From: JAICJR01 sp963848495
GTDB lineage: Bacteria > Actinomycetota > Thermoleophilia > Solirubrobacterales > Thermoleophilaceae
NCBI GenBank assembly: GCA_963848495.1
Contig: CAWKDV010000004.1
Span: 1,240,001 to 1,304,000 of the forward strand
Direction: 5' to 3'
DNA length: 64,000 nucleotides
In this document: piece after piece, positions 35,278 to 43,736 of the stretch
How the letters are laid out: the number at the start of each line of letters is the position of its first letter
Position numbering within the stretch: position 1 is the first letter of the stretch
Position numbers and translations under genes: made by a program
Notes under the pieces: model-generated
Database searches by the model: none
What the model saw: only the letters and a program-made list of their open reading frames with translations
What the model was told of the DNA's origin: nothing

Positions 35278-36894
35278 TCAGGCGGCGCGCGCCGGCAGCT
35301 CGGGCATGACCGTGCGCGTGGCGGCGCAATCCCGCTCGAGCAGGGCGTGGAGGCGCGTCAGCTCGCGCCGGGCGCGTTCGGTGCGCCCCACACCGCTGCG
35401 CTTGTCCACCAGGTTGAGAGCCTCGTGCGGGTCGGAGTCGAGGTCGTAGAGCTCGTACTCGGGCGCCACCTTGCCGCTCGGGTCCAGGTAGATCGCGTAC
35501 TTCCACCTGCGATCGCGGATGCAGCGGATTCGGTTGGGCTGCCCCGGGGCGTCCTGGAAGGCCGTGCCGGCCTGGTGGTCGTCGTAGGTGAACAGCACCG
35601 CGTCGCGCACTCCCCCGTTCTCGCCGCCCAGCACCTGGGTGAGGTCGCGCCCGTCGAACTGCGTCGCGTCGCCGGGCTGGCCCGACAGGCCGAGCAGCGT
35701 GGGCACCACGTCCACGAGCGAGACCAGCGCGTCGCTCTCCCAGGGCTGGCTGAAGAGCTGCGGGCTCGAGATCACGAACGGCACCCGCAGCGACTCCTCG
35801 TAGGCGTTGAACATCTTCTGACGCAGGCCGCCGTGCGAGAGCGCCATCTCGCCGTGATCGGAGGTCCTGACGATCACCGTGCGGGAGCGGAGCGAATGCG
35901 GGTCCGCGGGGTCGCCGAGCGCCTTGAGCAGGCGGCCGATCTTCTCGTCCACCACGCGGTGCAGGTGCGCGTAGAAGTCCACGTAGCGCTGCTGGTCCTC
36001 CCGCCCGCGCAGGCCGCCGAGGTAGGAGGTCTGGCCCAGCTTCATCAGCGCCTGCACGGTCGGCTTGTCGCGCAGGTCCTCGTCGAGCGTCGGTGGCAAC
36101 GGCACGTGCAGGTCCGCGAACTCGGACGGCTCATAGCCGCCCTGCACGAAGGACGACGGGTAGCCGAGCACGTCGTGCGGGTTCACGAGCGAGAACACGA
36201 GGCAGAACGGCTCGGGCAGGTCCGCCTGCGCCAGCCAGCGCTCCATCTGGCGCGTGTAGTCCTCGTCCCAGCCCTCCCGGGTCGTGCCCGCGATGCCGCC
36301 GCCGAAGGTCGCCGCCTTGGCGTCGCCGCCGGCGTCAGGCGGCTCCCACTCGGAGAAGCCGTAGTCGCGCTCGAGCCGCGCCGTGTCGGCCTCGCTCCAG
36401 TCGTCGCCCATGAGCGGCTTGGTCAGGTGCCATTTGCCCTTGAAGGCCACGTGGTAGCCGCGCTCGCGCAGCAGCGTCCCCAGCGTCGGCGTGCCCGGAT
36501 CGAGCTCCGGCTCGTTGCCGCTCTTCGGCCCGAGCCGCAGCACGCCGCGGCCCACCGCCGCCGCGAGGCGGCCGCGCGGCACCTCGCCTCGCACTGCCAG
36601 CCGCGCCGCGATCCGCAGTACGTCCGGCACGTTCTTCGGGTCCGGGAAGAGGTCGCCCTTCGTCATCGTCAGGGTCACGCCGTGGCGGGACGGATAGAGG
36701 CCGGTGAGCATGCTGCTGCGGCTCGGCGAGCACATCGCGGTGGCGATGAAGGCCTGGCTGAAGCTCATGCCGGTGCGGCGCAGCTCGGCGTCGCCCGGCA
36801 TGAGGGCGTCGAGCCAGCCGGGGTCGGCCGGCCAGTGCTGGGGCGCCCGCTGCTGGTCGGTGATCAGCAGGATCAGGTTCGGCGGCCGGCCCAC
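35278..36894 (-). CDS. Type I sulfatase
   Basis: A 538-residue protein starting at GTG 36894, which overlaps the upstream gene by 22 bases; the long frame before it is shadow. It opens with NLILLITDQQRAPQHW (Asp13 as a metal ligand) and has MCSPSRSSMLTG with Cys55 in the C-x-P-S-R motif that is converted to formylglycine. Later, KGKWHL and RTSDHGEMA supply further active-site residues. It cleaves sulfate esters; no signal peptide is visible, so it appears cytoplasmic or exported in another way. It is the last gene of the arylsulfotransferase operon. No maturase gene is in the window. Confidence 0.85.
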   Translation of the reverse strand: MGRPPNLILLITDQQRAPQHWPADPGWLDALMPGDAELRRTGMSFSQAFIATAMCSPSRSSMLTGLYPSRHGVTLTMTKGDLFPDPKNVPDVLRIAARLAVRGEVPRGRLAAAVGRGVLRLGPKSGNEPELDPGTPTLGTLLRERGYHVAFKGKWHLTKPLMGDDWSEADTARLERDYGFSEWEPPDAGGDAKAATFGGGIAGTTREGWDEDYTRQMERWLAQADLPEPFCLVFSLVNPHDVLGYPSSFVQGGYEPSEFADLHVPLPPTLDEDLRDKPTVQALMKLGQTSYLGGLRGREDQQRYVDFYAHLHRVVDEKIGRLLKALGDPADPHSLRSRTVIVRTSDHGEMALSHGGLRQKMFNAYEESLRVPFVISSPQLFSQPWESDALVSLVDVVPTLLGLSGQPGDATQFDGRDLTQVLGGENGGVRDAVLFTYDDHQAGTAFQDAPGQPNRIRCIRDRRWKYAIYLDPSGKVAPEYELYDLDSDPHEALNLVDKRSGVGRTERARRELTRLHALLERDCAATRTVMPELPARAA

Positions 36895-37481
36895 TCCCGC
36901 TCCAATCCGTTGGCGAGCAGGGCAGCCTCGACGTCCTCGATCCGGTCCTGGCCCCAGAACAGCTCGCCCTGGAAGGCGAACAGCGGCACTCCCCAGTGGC
37001 CCAGCTTCACGAGCGCGTCCGTGTTCGCCCGCACCTGTGCCAGGTGGCGGTCGCTCTCCAGCGCGGCCTCGCAGTCGCTCCAGGCGAGGCCGGCGCGCTC
37101 GCACACGAGCCGCAGCCCGGGATCGCGCGAGACGTCCACCGCCTCCGCCCAGATGGCGCGGCTCGCCTCGAGTACGAACTCGCGCTCCCAGCCGATCTCG
37201 CGGGCGTGCTCCGACACGAGCAGGCAGCGCATCGCGCCGTCGCCGATCGGGTCGTGGATGCGGCCGAACGGCATGCCCAGCCGCTCCGCCTCGCGGGCCG
37301 CGTCGCGCAGGGTGTGCAGCCGCTTGGCCCGCGGCACCGCCTGGCCGCGCATCGCCATGGGGATCACGCCGCGGAAGGCCAGCTCGACGTCGAAGCGCTC
37401 CGGCAGCGCGAAGGCGCGCGGCGCCGCCAGGTACGAGTACGGGCTCCGGAAGGAGAAGAAGAACTCGACCCGCGCCGTCAT
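36873..37481 (-). CDS. Thioredoxin-fold DsbA-family protein (HCCA-isomerase-like)
   Basis: A 202-residue protein starting at ATG 37481 (four-base overlap with the upstream gene). It begins VEFFFSFRSPYSYLAAPRA, the N-terminus of 2-hydroxychromene-2-carboxylate isomerase-like proteins: the CxxC of DsbA is replaced by S-P-Y. GVPLFAFQGELFWGQDRIED at the C-terminus carries the cis-Pro loop. Such enzymes use glutathione or a similar thiol for isomerisation or conjugate handling. It is cytoplasmic. Co-transcription with a sulfatase and an arylsulfotransferase suggests work on aromatic compounds. Confidence 0.8.
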   Translation of the reverse strand: MTARVEFFFSFRSPYSYLAAPRAFALPERFDVELAFRGVIPMAMRGQAVPRAKRLHTLRDAAREAERLGMPFGRIHDPIGDGAMRCLLVSEHAREIGWEREFVLEASRAIWAEAVDVSRDPGLRLVCERAGLAWSDCEAALESDRHLAQVRANTDALVKLGHWGVPLFAFQGELFWGQDRIEDVEAALLANGLEREWAGRRT

Positions 37482-38176
37482 GCGGCCGGGCCCCAGCCGA
37501 GCTCGTCGAGCCGGCGTTCGATCTGGAGCGGGCGCTCGTGCGCGAAGAACCACTGCCCGTGGACCCAGGCCGCCGGGACGTCGTAGATCCCGTGCATGCG
37601 CATGCGCCGCTCGTGGCGGCGAACGCGGCGCGGCCCGCCCGACGGTGGGGGCGGCGACCCGAGCAGCGCGCGCCAGAGGTCCGCTAGGTCCGCTGGGCGC
37701 GCGCGCTCGCCGGCCTCGAGCCAGAGCCGGGTCATGGCCTCCACGCAGAAGCGGGTGAGCGCCGGGCCCTGCGGCGCCGACGCGACCCACTCGGCGAGGT
37801 AGGCGGTCGTGGCGGGGGCGCGCGGCTCGGCTCGCATGAGCGTAAGGCCCAATCGCCCAGCGAGCCGCCGCGCGTCGCCGACCGCGTAGCTTCGCTTCAG
37901 CTCCGCGGCCGGATCCCCCGAGATCCCCCGCTCGACAACCGGCAGCAGGACCATCCGCATGCGGTGATCGTGCAACCGCTCCGCCATGTCGAGCAGCGCG
38001 ACAGCGCTTGAGGGATCGTCGAAGGCGAAGTAGAGCTCGAGCCGCCCGCGCCGGTGGAGGCGCCGGCGCGAGGCCGCGCCGAGCCGGGCGAGCCAGTCGA
38101 TCCGCGACTCGGCGACCACGGCTCGGGGCAGCACCCGCCGCGTGACGACCTCGCCGATGCCCGGGAGGTCGCTCAC
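37478..38176 (-). CDS. Second DsbA/HCCA-like protein, divergent
   Basis: A 232-residue protein starting at ATG 38176 in a four-base overlap with the arylsulfotransferase stop side. LELYFAFDDPSSAVALLDMA near 48 replaces the usual thiol site, and YDVPAAWVHGQWFFAHERP gives the cis-Pro-like loop near the end, so the fold is DsbA-like without cysteines. It is less conserved than its neighbour and may be a non-catalytic partner forming a heterodimer with it (inference). Confidence 0.65.
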   Translation of the reverse strand: MSDLPGIGEVVTRRVLPRAVVAESRIDWLARLGAASRRRLHRRGRLELYFAFDDPSSAVALLDMAERLHDHRMRMVLLPVVERGISGDPAAELKRSYAVGDARRLAGRLGLTLMRAEPRAPATTAYLAEWVASAPQGPALTRFCVEAMTRLWLEAGERARPADLADLWRALLGSPPPPSGGPRRVRRHERRMRMHGIYDVPAAWVHGQWFFAHERPLQIERRLDELGWGPAA

Positions 38177-39972
38177 GGTGCCGTCACCCGAGCCGAGGTC
38201 GCCAGCACGTGCCCCATGGAGTCAAGTGCCTGCACGGCGAAGTCGGTCGCCGTGCCGCTGAAGTCGATGCGCGTCTCGAAGCCCTGCCTGGCGGCCGACG
38301 CCGCCGCCGCGAGCGCGCCGCCCGCAGGTCCCGCCAGGAGCTGCCAGCGCGCCACCTCGGTCGCGCCGTTCCAGCTCGCGTACACCGACACGCTCGACGG
38401 GCCGGTGCGCGTGGCCGCCGCGTCGGGCGGCGTGGTCGGAGTCGCCTTCCAGGGGAAGCGGTAGACGCGGTAGCTGCCGTCGTCCTGGGGCAGCGTCGCG
38501 TCGAACACCAGCCGGCCGCTCCGCGTGAACTCGGAGAAGAACGGCTGCGCCCCGAAGCCGGCCAGCATGTTGCCGTTCGGCAGCGTCTGCAGGCTGCCCT
38601 CGCTCTGGGCCGAGGTGTTCTCCTGGCGGCGGTACTGCCTCACCAGGGTGGCCCGGCGCCCGCGGGGGTCGAGCCGCAGCACGAGGCCGCGCGAGGTCGG
38701 CCCCTTCTGCGGCGGGCCGGCCTGGTCGTCGAACAGGGTCAGATCGCCGTTCGGGAGCATCTGCGCGTCGTGCTGGAACCAGAAGCGGGCACCGCGGCCG
38801 AGGCGGAAGCTGCTGGCCTTGCCGCCGAGCGTCCAGGCGATCCGGCCACCGGCGCGCTCGATCTCGTAGATCGCCGAGGTGTCGCGCGCGGACGCCAGCA
38901 CGCGGCCACCCGGCAGCGGCTGCAGCGAGTTGATGTGGAAGGCGTCGTAGGAGGTGCTGTTAGCGGGCGTCGCGTAAGAGTCGGCGAGCGGGATGTGGCC
39001 GTAGGAGTGCCACTCCCACACCACGAGCCCGGTGCGGATGTCGACCTCCTGCACGATCGCGTCGAGCAGCGGCGACAGCTTGCCCGCCGGCGTCCCCGGC
39101 AGGTGGACCAGGATCGGCGAGTAGATCGTGAAGAGGGCATCGCGCTCGGGGGTGAACGTGAACTCGTGGATGTCCATCAGGTAGCCGTTGCCGGCGTGGA
39201 CGGTGGCGATCGTCCGGTAGGAGCTGTCCGCGATCACCCCCTCGCCGAGGCCGAACGCGGAGGGAGTCACCGGCCCCTGCCACCAGGTCAGCACCGTGCG
39301 GCCGCCGAGGCGCTGGAGCCGCAGATTCGCGGCCACGGAGGGCGGCGCGAGCTGCCTGAACCAGACGAGGTCGCCCCTGCCGTCGACGATCATCGGCCCG
39401 CCGGGACCGACCGGCGAGATCGTCACGACGTTGTTGCTGCCCGGGTGGACGACCGGCGACGGCAGCGGCGTGAGGAAGATGTCGCCCGCGCTCGCGCCTG
39501 ACGACTTGAGCACGCTGATCTTCGGCGCCGCCAGATCGGGCAGCGTCACGAACTGCCGCAGCTTCGACGGCTGCCGCGTGGTGATGTTGAGTACCGGCTG
39601 GGCCGGCGCGAGGCGCGCGATCGTGAAGGCGAACCTGATCGGCTTGCGGCCCCTGATCCTCACTGCCACCGCCACGTGCTCGCCCTGCGTGAACGGGGTG
39701 GCGGGCACGAAGCTGGCGCCGCGACCGGCCGAGTAGGAGCGCAGGCGGCCCCTGTGCGCGCCGCTCTTCGAACCGCGCGCGGTGACGGAGTCGATCAGGG
39801 CCGGCCGCACCCCGAGCACGCTGATCTGGGTGGCCGGGGAGGCATCCGGCGTGCCCGCCGCGGGCGAGATGGCGAGCTTCCCGGTCGCGGCGGCGGCATG
39901 CGCCGTCACCGGCGCTGCGAGCGCCGCCGCCACCAACATGACCGGGAAGAAGCGATGGAGGGCCATAACCAT
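38173..39972 (-). CDS. Exported arylsulfotransferase (ASST) family protein
   Basis: A 599-residue secreted protein with a signal peptide (FFPVMLVAAALAAPVTAHA). It may start at ATG 39972 or ATG 39966; both lie inside a dyad. An Ig-like region of about 150 residues is followed by a beta-propeller with MDIHEFTFTPERDALFTIY, VVWEWHSYGHIPLAD, DAFHINSLQPLPGGRVLASA and FWFQHDAQMLPNGDLTLFDD, the repeated His-containing blades of Arylsulfotran_2 proteins. ASSTs move sulfate between phenolic compounds. It heads an operon with two thioredoxin-fold proteins and a sulfatase and is divergent from a TetR gene. Confidence 0.8.
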   Translation of the reverse strand: MVMALHRFFPVMLVAAALAAPVTAHAAAATGKLAISPAAGTPDASPATQISVLGVRPALIDSVTARGSKSGAHRGRLRSYSAGRGASFVPATPFTQGEHVAVAVRIRGRKPIRFAFTIARLAPAQPVLNITTRQPSKLRQFVTLPDLAAPKISVLKSSGASAGDIFLTPLPSPVVHPGSNNVVTISPVGPGGPMIVDGRGDLVWFRQLAPPSVAANLRLQRLGGRTVLTWWQGPVTPSAFGLGEGVIADSSYRTIATVHAGNGYLMDIHEFTFTPERDALFTIYSPILVHLPGTPAGKLSPLLDAIVQEVDIRTGLVVWEWHSYGHIPLADSYATPANSTSYDAFHINSLQPLPGGRVLASARDTSAIYEIERAGGRIAWTLGGKASSFRLGRGARFWFQHDAQMLPNGDLTLFDDQAGPPQKGPTSRGLVLRLDPRGRRATLVRQYRRQENTSAQSEGSLQTLPNGNMLAGFGAQPFFSEFTRSGRLVFDATLPQDDGSYRVYRFPWKATPTTPPDAAATRTGPSSVSVYASWNGATEVARWQLLAGPAGGALAAAASAARQGFETRIDFSGTATDFAVQALDSMGHVLATSARVTAP

Positions 39973-40002
39973 CGTTATTGGCAGGCATTACAACAGTTGT
40001 TG
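39965..40002. promoter_or_regulatory. Two dyads in the ASST/TetR divergent gap
   Basis: The 58-bp gap contains ATAAC-CATC-GTTAT (39965-39978) and CAACA-GT-TGTTG (39991-40002), two different inverted repeats in unusually AT-rich DNA. The first covers the ASST start codons. Either could be the operator of the divergent TetR protein. Confidence 0.5.
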
Positions 40003-40030
40003 GAACGTCTGTCAATTAGAATGCCTTGAG

Positions 40031-40654
40031 ATGACCGTCAACAAGCCCGCAGCCGAGGATCCACCCCGCGGCCGGCGCCTCCATCCGGACGAGCGCCGCG
40101 AGCAGATCCTGGCCGCCGCGCGGACCCTCTTCTCCGAGCGTCCGTTCACGAGCGTCAGCACGGCCGACGTGGCCGAGGCGTCCGGCGTCGCGCGCTCGCT
40201 CGTGCACCACTACTTCGGCGGCATCCGCGAGCTGTTCTTCGCCGTGGTCGCGCAGGGCGGCCTCGCGCTCGCCGACGTGCGCAACGCGGGCCCGGAGCTG
40301 CCGCTCGAGGAGCGCCTGCCCTTCAACGTCACCGCCGGCCTCGACGTGATCGCGGAGAACCGCGAGACCTGGCTGGCCGTCATGGGCCACGGCTCGGGCA
40401 TCGACGACCCCGACCTCAACGCGCTGGTCAGGGCGGCAATGGAGCGCAACCTCGAGCGCACGCTCGCTGTCAACTCAGACGTGATCCGGGACACCCCGAT
40501 GGCCCGCTTCGCGCTGCGCTGCTTCAACGCCTTCATCACCGAGGCCACGCGCGAGTGGCTGCGCGGCGAGCGCACCCGCGAGGAGACAGAACGGCTCCTC
40601 ATCACCTGCTTCCGCCAGCTCCTCCTCGAGACGATTCCGGCGCTCGAGGACTGA
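40031..40654 (+). CDS. TetR-family regulator
   Basis: A 207-residue protein starting at ATG 40031. The helix-turn-helix is ERREQILAAARTLFSERPF followed by STADVAEASGVARSLVHHYF. The C-terminal ligand domain is unassigned. It is divergent from the arylsulfotransferase operon with only 58 bp between starts, so control of that operon and of itself is the likely role (inference from layout). Confidence 0.85.
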   Translation: MTVNKPAAEDPPRGRRLHPDERREQILAAARTLFSERPFTSVSTADVAEASGVARSLVHHYFGGIRELFFAVVAQGGLALADVRNAGPELPLEERLPFNVTAGLDVIAENRETWLAVMGHGSGIDDPDLNALVRAAMERNLERTLAVNSDVIRDTPMARFALRCFNAFITEATREWLRGERTREETERLLITCFRQLLLETIPALED

Positions 40655-40723
40655 CACTGTCGATTTCGCCGCTTCCCGTTCGTCGTCATGTCGACGGCGA
40701 ACAACGAACAGGAAGGTGAACTC

Positions 40724-41158
40724 ATGCTGGGGCGCAACAGCTACGACCAGGACTACATCGACCACTGCCGCTCGCTGATCACCGATCAGCTTGCCGCCTA
40801 CGACGAGCTGATCGGCGCCGCTCAGAACGGCAAGGGCGGCGCGCAGCTCGACGGCGCGATCGAGGGCTTCGAGCCGCGCTTCTTCAACAACCTGGTGCTG
40901 GTGCTCGACAACCTCTTCGTCCACCGGCTGCGGACCCTCGAGGGCAAGGACGGCAACCCGCTCAACGAGGTGCGCGTGATCTGCGCGTCGCTGCTCGAGA
41001 ACGGCGGCGTGCTGGCCGCGGACAAGCAGATCAAGCTGAAGCCGGACGGCTCCGTGCTCGGCTACGACGAGGGCGACCGGATCGCGCTCGACGAGGCGGC
41101 CTTCCGCCGCCTGTCGGACGCCTTCTTCGGCGAGATGGAAGCGAAGTTCGGCGGCTAG
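40724..41158 (+). CDS. Conserved actinobacterial hypothetical protein
   Basis: A 144-residue protein. ATG 40724 is preferred to ATG 40688 because GGAAGG lies seven bases before it. The core FFNNLVLVLDNLFVHRLRTL, EGKDGNPLNEVRVICASLLE and DKQIKLKPDGSVLGYDEGD is a pattern I know from small uncharacterised actinobacterial proteins. Soluble, no signal. A strong stem-loop follows the stop. Function unknown. Confidence 0.75.
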   Translation: MLGRNSYDQDYIDHCRSLITDQLAAYDELIGAAQNGKGGAQLDGAIEGFEPRFFNNLVLVLDNLFVHRLRTLEGKDGNPLNEVRVICASLLENGGVLAADKQIKLKPDGSVLGYDEGDRIALDEAAFRRLSDAFFGEMEAKFGG

Positions 41159-41166
41159 AAAGCAGT

Positions 41167-41208
41167 AAGGGCGGCCGGGCGCGCGTCGCGGCGCGCCCGA
41201 CCGCCCTT
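41167..41208. terminator. Strong bidirectional stem-loop
   Basis: An 18-bp stem with one internal mismatch: AAGGGCGG.CGGGCGCGC pairs with GCGCGCCCG.CCGCCCTT around a 6-nt loop. It lies between the convergent hypothetical gene and the chemotaxis receptor gene and ends in TTCT, so it can serve both. Confidence 0.8.
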
Positions 41209-41213
41209 CTGCC

Positions 41214-42866
41214 TCAGACCTTGAAGCGGCCCGCCAGCCCCTGCAGGTTGCCGGCAACCGTGTTGAGGCTCTCGGCCGCCTCCTGCGACTGCTGGACGCT
41301 CTGGACGAACTGGGTGACCGCCTGGGTCGTCTCCTGCATGCCCTGGGCGATCTGGTCGACGCCGGCGTTCTGCTGCTGCACCGACGCCGCGATCTGCTGC
41401 GCGGACTGTGCGGCCAGGCCGTTCACCTCGGCGAGCTGGGCGATGATCTCGCCCGCCTGCTGGGCGAGCTGCGTGCCGTGCTCGACCACCTCGGTGCCCT
41501 CCTGGGCCGTCGACACCGCCGCGCGGGTGGCGCGCTCGATGTCCTCGAGGATCGCCTGCACCTGACCGGTCGCCTGCTTCGACTGCTCGGCGAGGTTGCG
41601 GACCTCGTCGGCCACGACCGCGAAGCCCTTGCCCTGCTCACCGGCGCGGGCGGCCTCGATGGTCGCGTTCAGCGCCAGCAGGTTGGACTGATCGGCCAGA
41701 TCGTTCACCGCCGAGGTGATCTCGCCGATCTGAGCCGTCTGCTGGGACAGCGCCTGCACGTCTGAGGCGATGGCCTCCACCTTCTCGCGGATCTGAGCCA
41801 TGCCGCCGACGATCGCCTCGACGGCCTCGGCGCCCTCGTTCGACGCGCGCACGGCGTCCTCGGCCTGGCTGGCCACCTCGTTCGCCTTCTCCGCCGCCTG
41901 CTGGGCGGACGCGCGGATCTCCTCGGTCGCAGTGGTCGTCTCGGTGATCGCCGCCGACTGCTCGTTGGCGCCGGCGGTCTGCTCGTTCACCGTGGCCAGG
42001 ATCTGGCTCGCCGACGAGCCCACTGTATTCGCGGTCTCGACGATCTGGCCTGACATCTCCGCGAGGTTCTTGACCATCAGGTTGAGGTGGTCGGCCAGGT
42101 CGCCGATCTCGTCGTCCTTGGTCTTCGTGATGTGTGCCGTCAGGTCGCCTTCGGCAACTTGAGCGGTCATGGCCACGCAGCGGCGCAGCCGCGGCACGAT
42201 GCCGCGAACGAGCCAGAAGCCCAGCAGTCCGCTGGCCACGAGCGAGACGAACAGGATGACCAGCAGGAGACTGCGGCTGCTGCTGTACGTGTTGCTGGCC
42301 GCCTTCTGGGACTTCATCGCGTGGGCGGAGATCTGCGCGTTCAGCTCATCTCCGATCGGCGCGGCCTTCTTCAGCGGCCCGGCGGCCTTCTCGGAGTGGG
42401 CCAGCCGCGCTGCGTCTGCCGCGTTCGACTCGCCGTCCACGTCGAAGCCGGGCGAGGTCATGTAGTCGACGGCTTGTCCGACGTAGTTGTCGAACTGCTG
42501 CGCCTTCGTCGCGCTGAATGCGTCCGTGTGCTTGGAGCGCGCGACAAGGGCGGTGAGCCCCTGGTGCACGGTGGCGGCCTGTTCCTTGAGGGTCGCCAGG
42601 ATCGGCGTCGAGGCCGCCGCATCCGCGTGGATCAGCGCCTCGTCGGCCGACCGGCCCGCGCGTGCGGCATTCAGCTGCGCCTGCCGCAGCACCACCATGT
42701 TCTGGATGTCGCCGGACGACAGTGCCTTGGTACGGCTGTTCATGCTCGACAGGCCCGACAGGCCGACGATCGCTACGACCGCCGTGCCGAAGCACAGCAC
42801 CATCAGGACCAGCGGGATCCTGACGGAGATCTTCAACTGCGGCAGCTTTGACTTCAGGCGCTTCAC
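41214..42866 (-). CDS. Methyl-accepting chemotaxis protein
   Basis: The start is GTG 42866, with GGGAGGAG eight bases upstream, rather than TTG 42872. The 550-residue receptor has a membrane helix near 15-40, an extracellular four-helix-type sensor (about 45-200), a second helix (LLLVILFVSLVASGLLGFWL), a HAMP domain (RGIVPRLRRCVAMTAQVAEG onward) and the long signalling coiled coil. The hairpin tip reads NLLALNATIEAARAGEQGKG followed by FAVVADEVRNLAEQS. No che genes are nearby, so signalling partners are elsewhere. Ligand unknown. Confidence 0.9.
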   Translation of the reverse strand: MKRLKSKLPQLKISVRIPLVLMVLCFGTAVVAIVGLSGLSSMNSRTKALSSGDIQNMVVLRQAQLNAARAGRSADEALIHADAAASTPILATLKEQAATVHQGLTALVARSKHTDAFSATKAQQFDNYVGQAVDYMTSPGFDVDGESNAADAARLAHSEKAAGPLKKAAPIGDELNAQISAHAMKSQKAASNTYSSSRSLLLVILFVSLVASGLLGFWLVRGIVPRLRRCVAMTAQVAEGDLTAHITKTKDDEIGDLADHLNLMVKNLAEMSGQIVETANTVGSSASQILATVNEQTAGANEQSAAITETTTATEEIRASAQQAAEKANEVASQAEDAVRASNEGAEAVEAIVGGMAQIREKVEAIASDVQALSQQTAQIGEITSAVNDLADQSNLLALNATIEAARAGEQGKGFAVVADEVRNLAEQSKQATGQVQAILEDIERATRAAVSTAQEGTEVVEHGTQLAQQAGEIIAQLAEVNGLAAQSAQQIAASVQQQNAGVDQIAQGMQETTQAVTQFVQSVQQSQEAAESLNTVAGNLQGLAGRFKV

Positions 42867-42938
42867 GGGCAACTCCTCCCAAAGGGTTCGATGCCCGTAC
42901 CAATCGACCCCGGGCCGCCGGCCTTTAGGCCAGATCCC

Positions 42939-43736
42939 TCAACTGAGCGCGGTAACGCCGATGCTGGTGTGCACCGGTATCTCGCCGGGCGTCTCCCCCG
43001 CGTCCACGAGCTCGCGGACGTGCCCGAGCAGCTCGGCGCGCTCGCGCTCGGGCAGCGCCGCCACCCAGCTCGCGGAGGCGAAGTAGTCGACAGCGCGTTC
43101 CGGGCTCGCGGGCTGGTCGGTCGTCACCTCCACCTGGTGCGGCTCGCTCCAGCCGCCCGCGGCGCGCACGGCATCGGTCCACGGCGGGCCGTCGAAGCCC
43201 GGATGCTCGGGACGCCTGGCTTGCAGCAGCGAGCCCACCTCGGGCAACCACGACGCCACCCTGAAGTCCGGCACGGTGAAGATCACGGCCAGGCCGCCGC
43301 CCGGAGCGAGCACGCGGCGGATCTCCCGGAGCGCCGCCGCCTGGTCGAACCAGTGGAAGCCGTCCGCCACCGTCACGGCGGCGACCGACCCGTCGGGCAG
43401 CGGGATCGCCTCCGCCAGGCCGTCGAGCACCCGCTCGCCGCCAATGCTCGCGGCAAGCACGTCACGGAGCTCCGACTGCGGCTCGACGGCCACCACGTCC
43501 AGCCCCGCGGCGGCGAGCGCCCAGGTGAGCTTGCCGGTGCCCGCCGCCAGATCCAGCACCCGTGCGCCAGGCCCGATGCCGAGCTCCGCCGTCAGCGCGT
43601 CCACGACCGCGGGCGGATAGTTCGGCCGCCCGCGCTCGTATACGTCGGCCACTGAGGCGAAGTGCCGCGCCAGAGGATGGAGCTCAGACCGGCCTATCGA
43701 ACCTGCCCCTGGACGTGAGCGGCGTCTGGCGGACAA
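42939..43736 (-). CDS. Class I SAM-dependent methyltransferase
   Basis: The recognisable protein begins at LHPLARHFASVADVYERGRP (about 43680), a typical opening for Methyltransf_11 proteins; the frame is open back to TTG 43736, but no good start was found, so the N-terminus is uncertain. Motif I is VLDLAAGTGKLTWAL, motif II is LDVVAVEPQ, and RVLAPGGGLAVIF is the post-motif strand. A small molecule is the likely substrate. It overlaps the 3' end of the LuxR gene and is probably co-transcribed. Confidence 0.75.
   Translation of the reverse strand: MSARRRSRPGAGSIGRSELHPLARHFASVADVYERGRPNYPPAVVDALTAELGIGPGARVLDLAAGTGKLTWALAAAGLDVVAVEPQSELRDVLAASIGGERVLDGLAEAIPLPDGSVAAVTVADGFHWFDQAAALREIRRVLAPGGGLAVIFTVPDFRVASWLPEVGSLLQARRPEHPGFDGPPWTDAVRAAGGWSEPHQVEVTTDQPASPERAVDYFASASWVAALPERERAELLGHVRELVDAGETPGEIPVHTSIGVTALS

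Noticed and set aside
34723..37758. 1011-codon open frame on the plus strand
   Set aside because: Antisense to the M15, sulfatase and HCCA-like genes; no recognisable domain despite its length.
36873..38176. DsbL/DsbI-type disulfide enzymes for the arylsulfotransferase
   Set aside because: Both thioredoxin-fold proteins lack CxxC and signal peptides, so they are not periplasmic oxidases.
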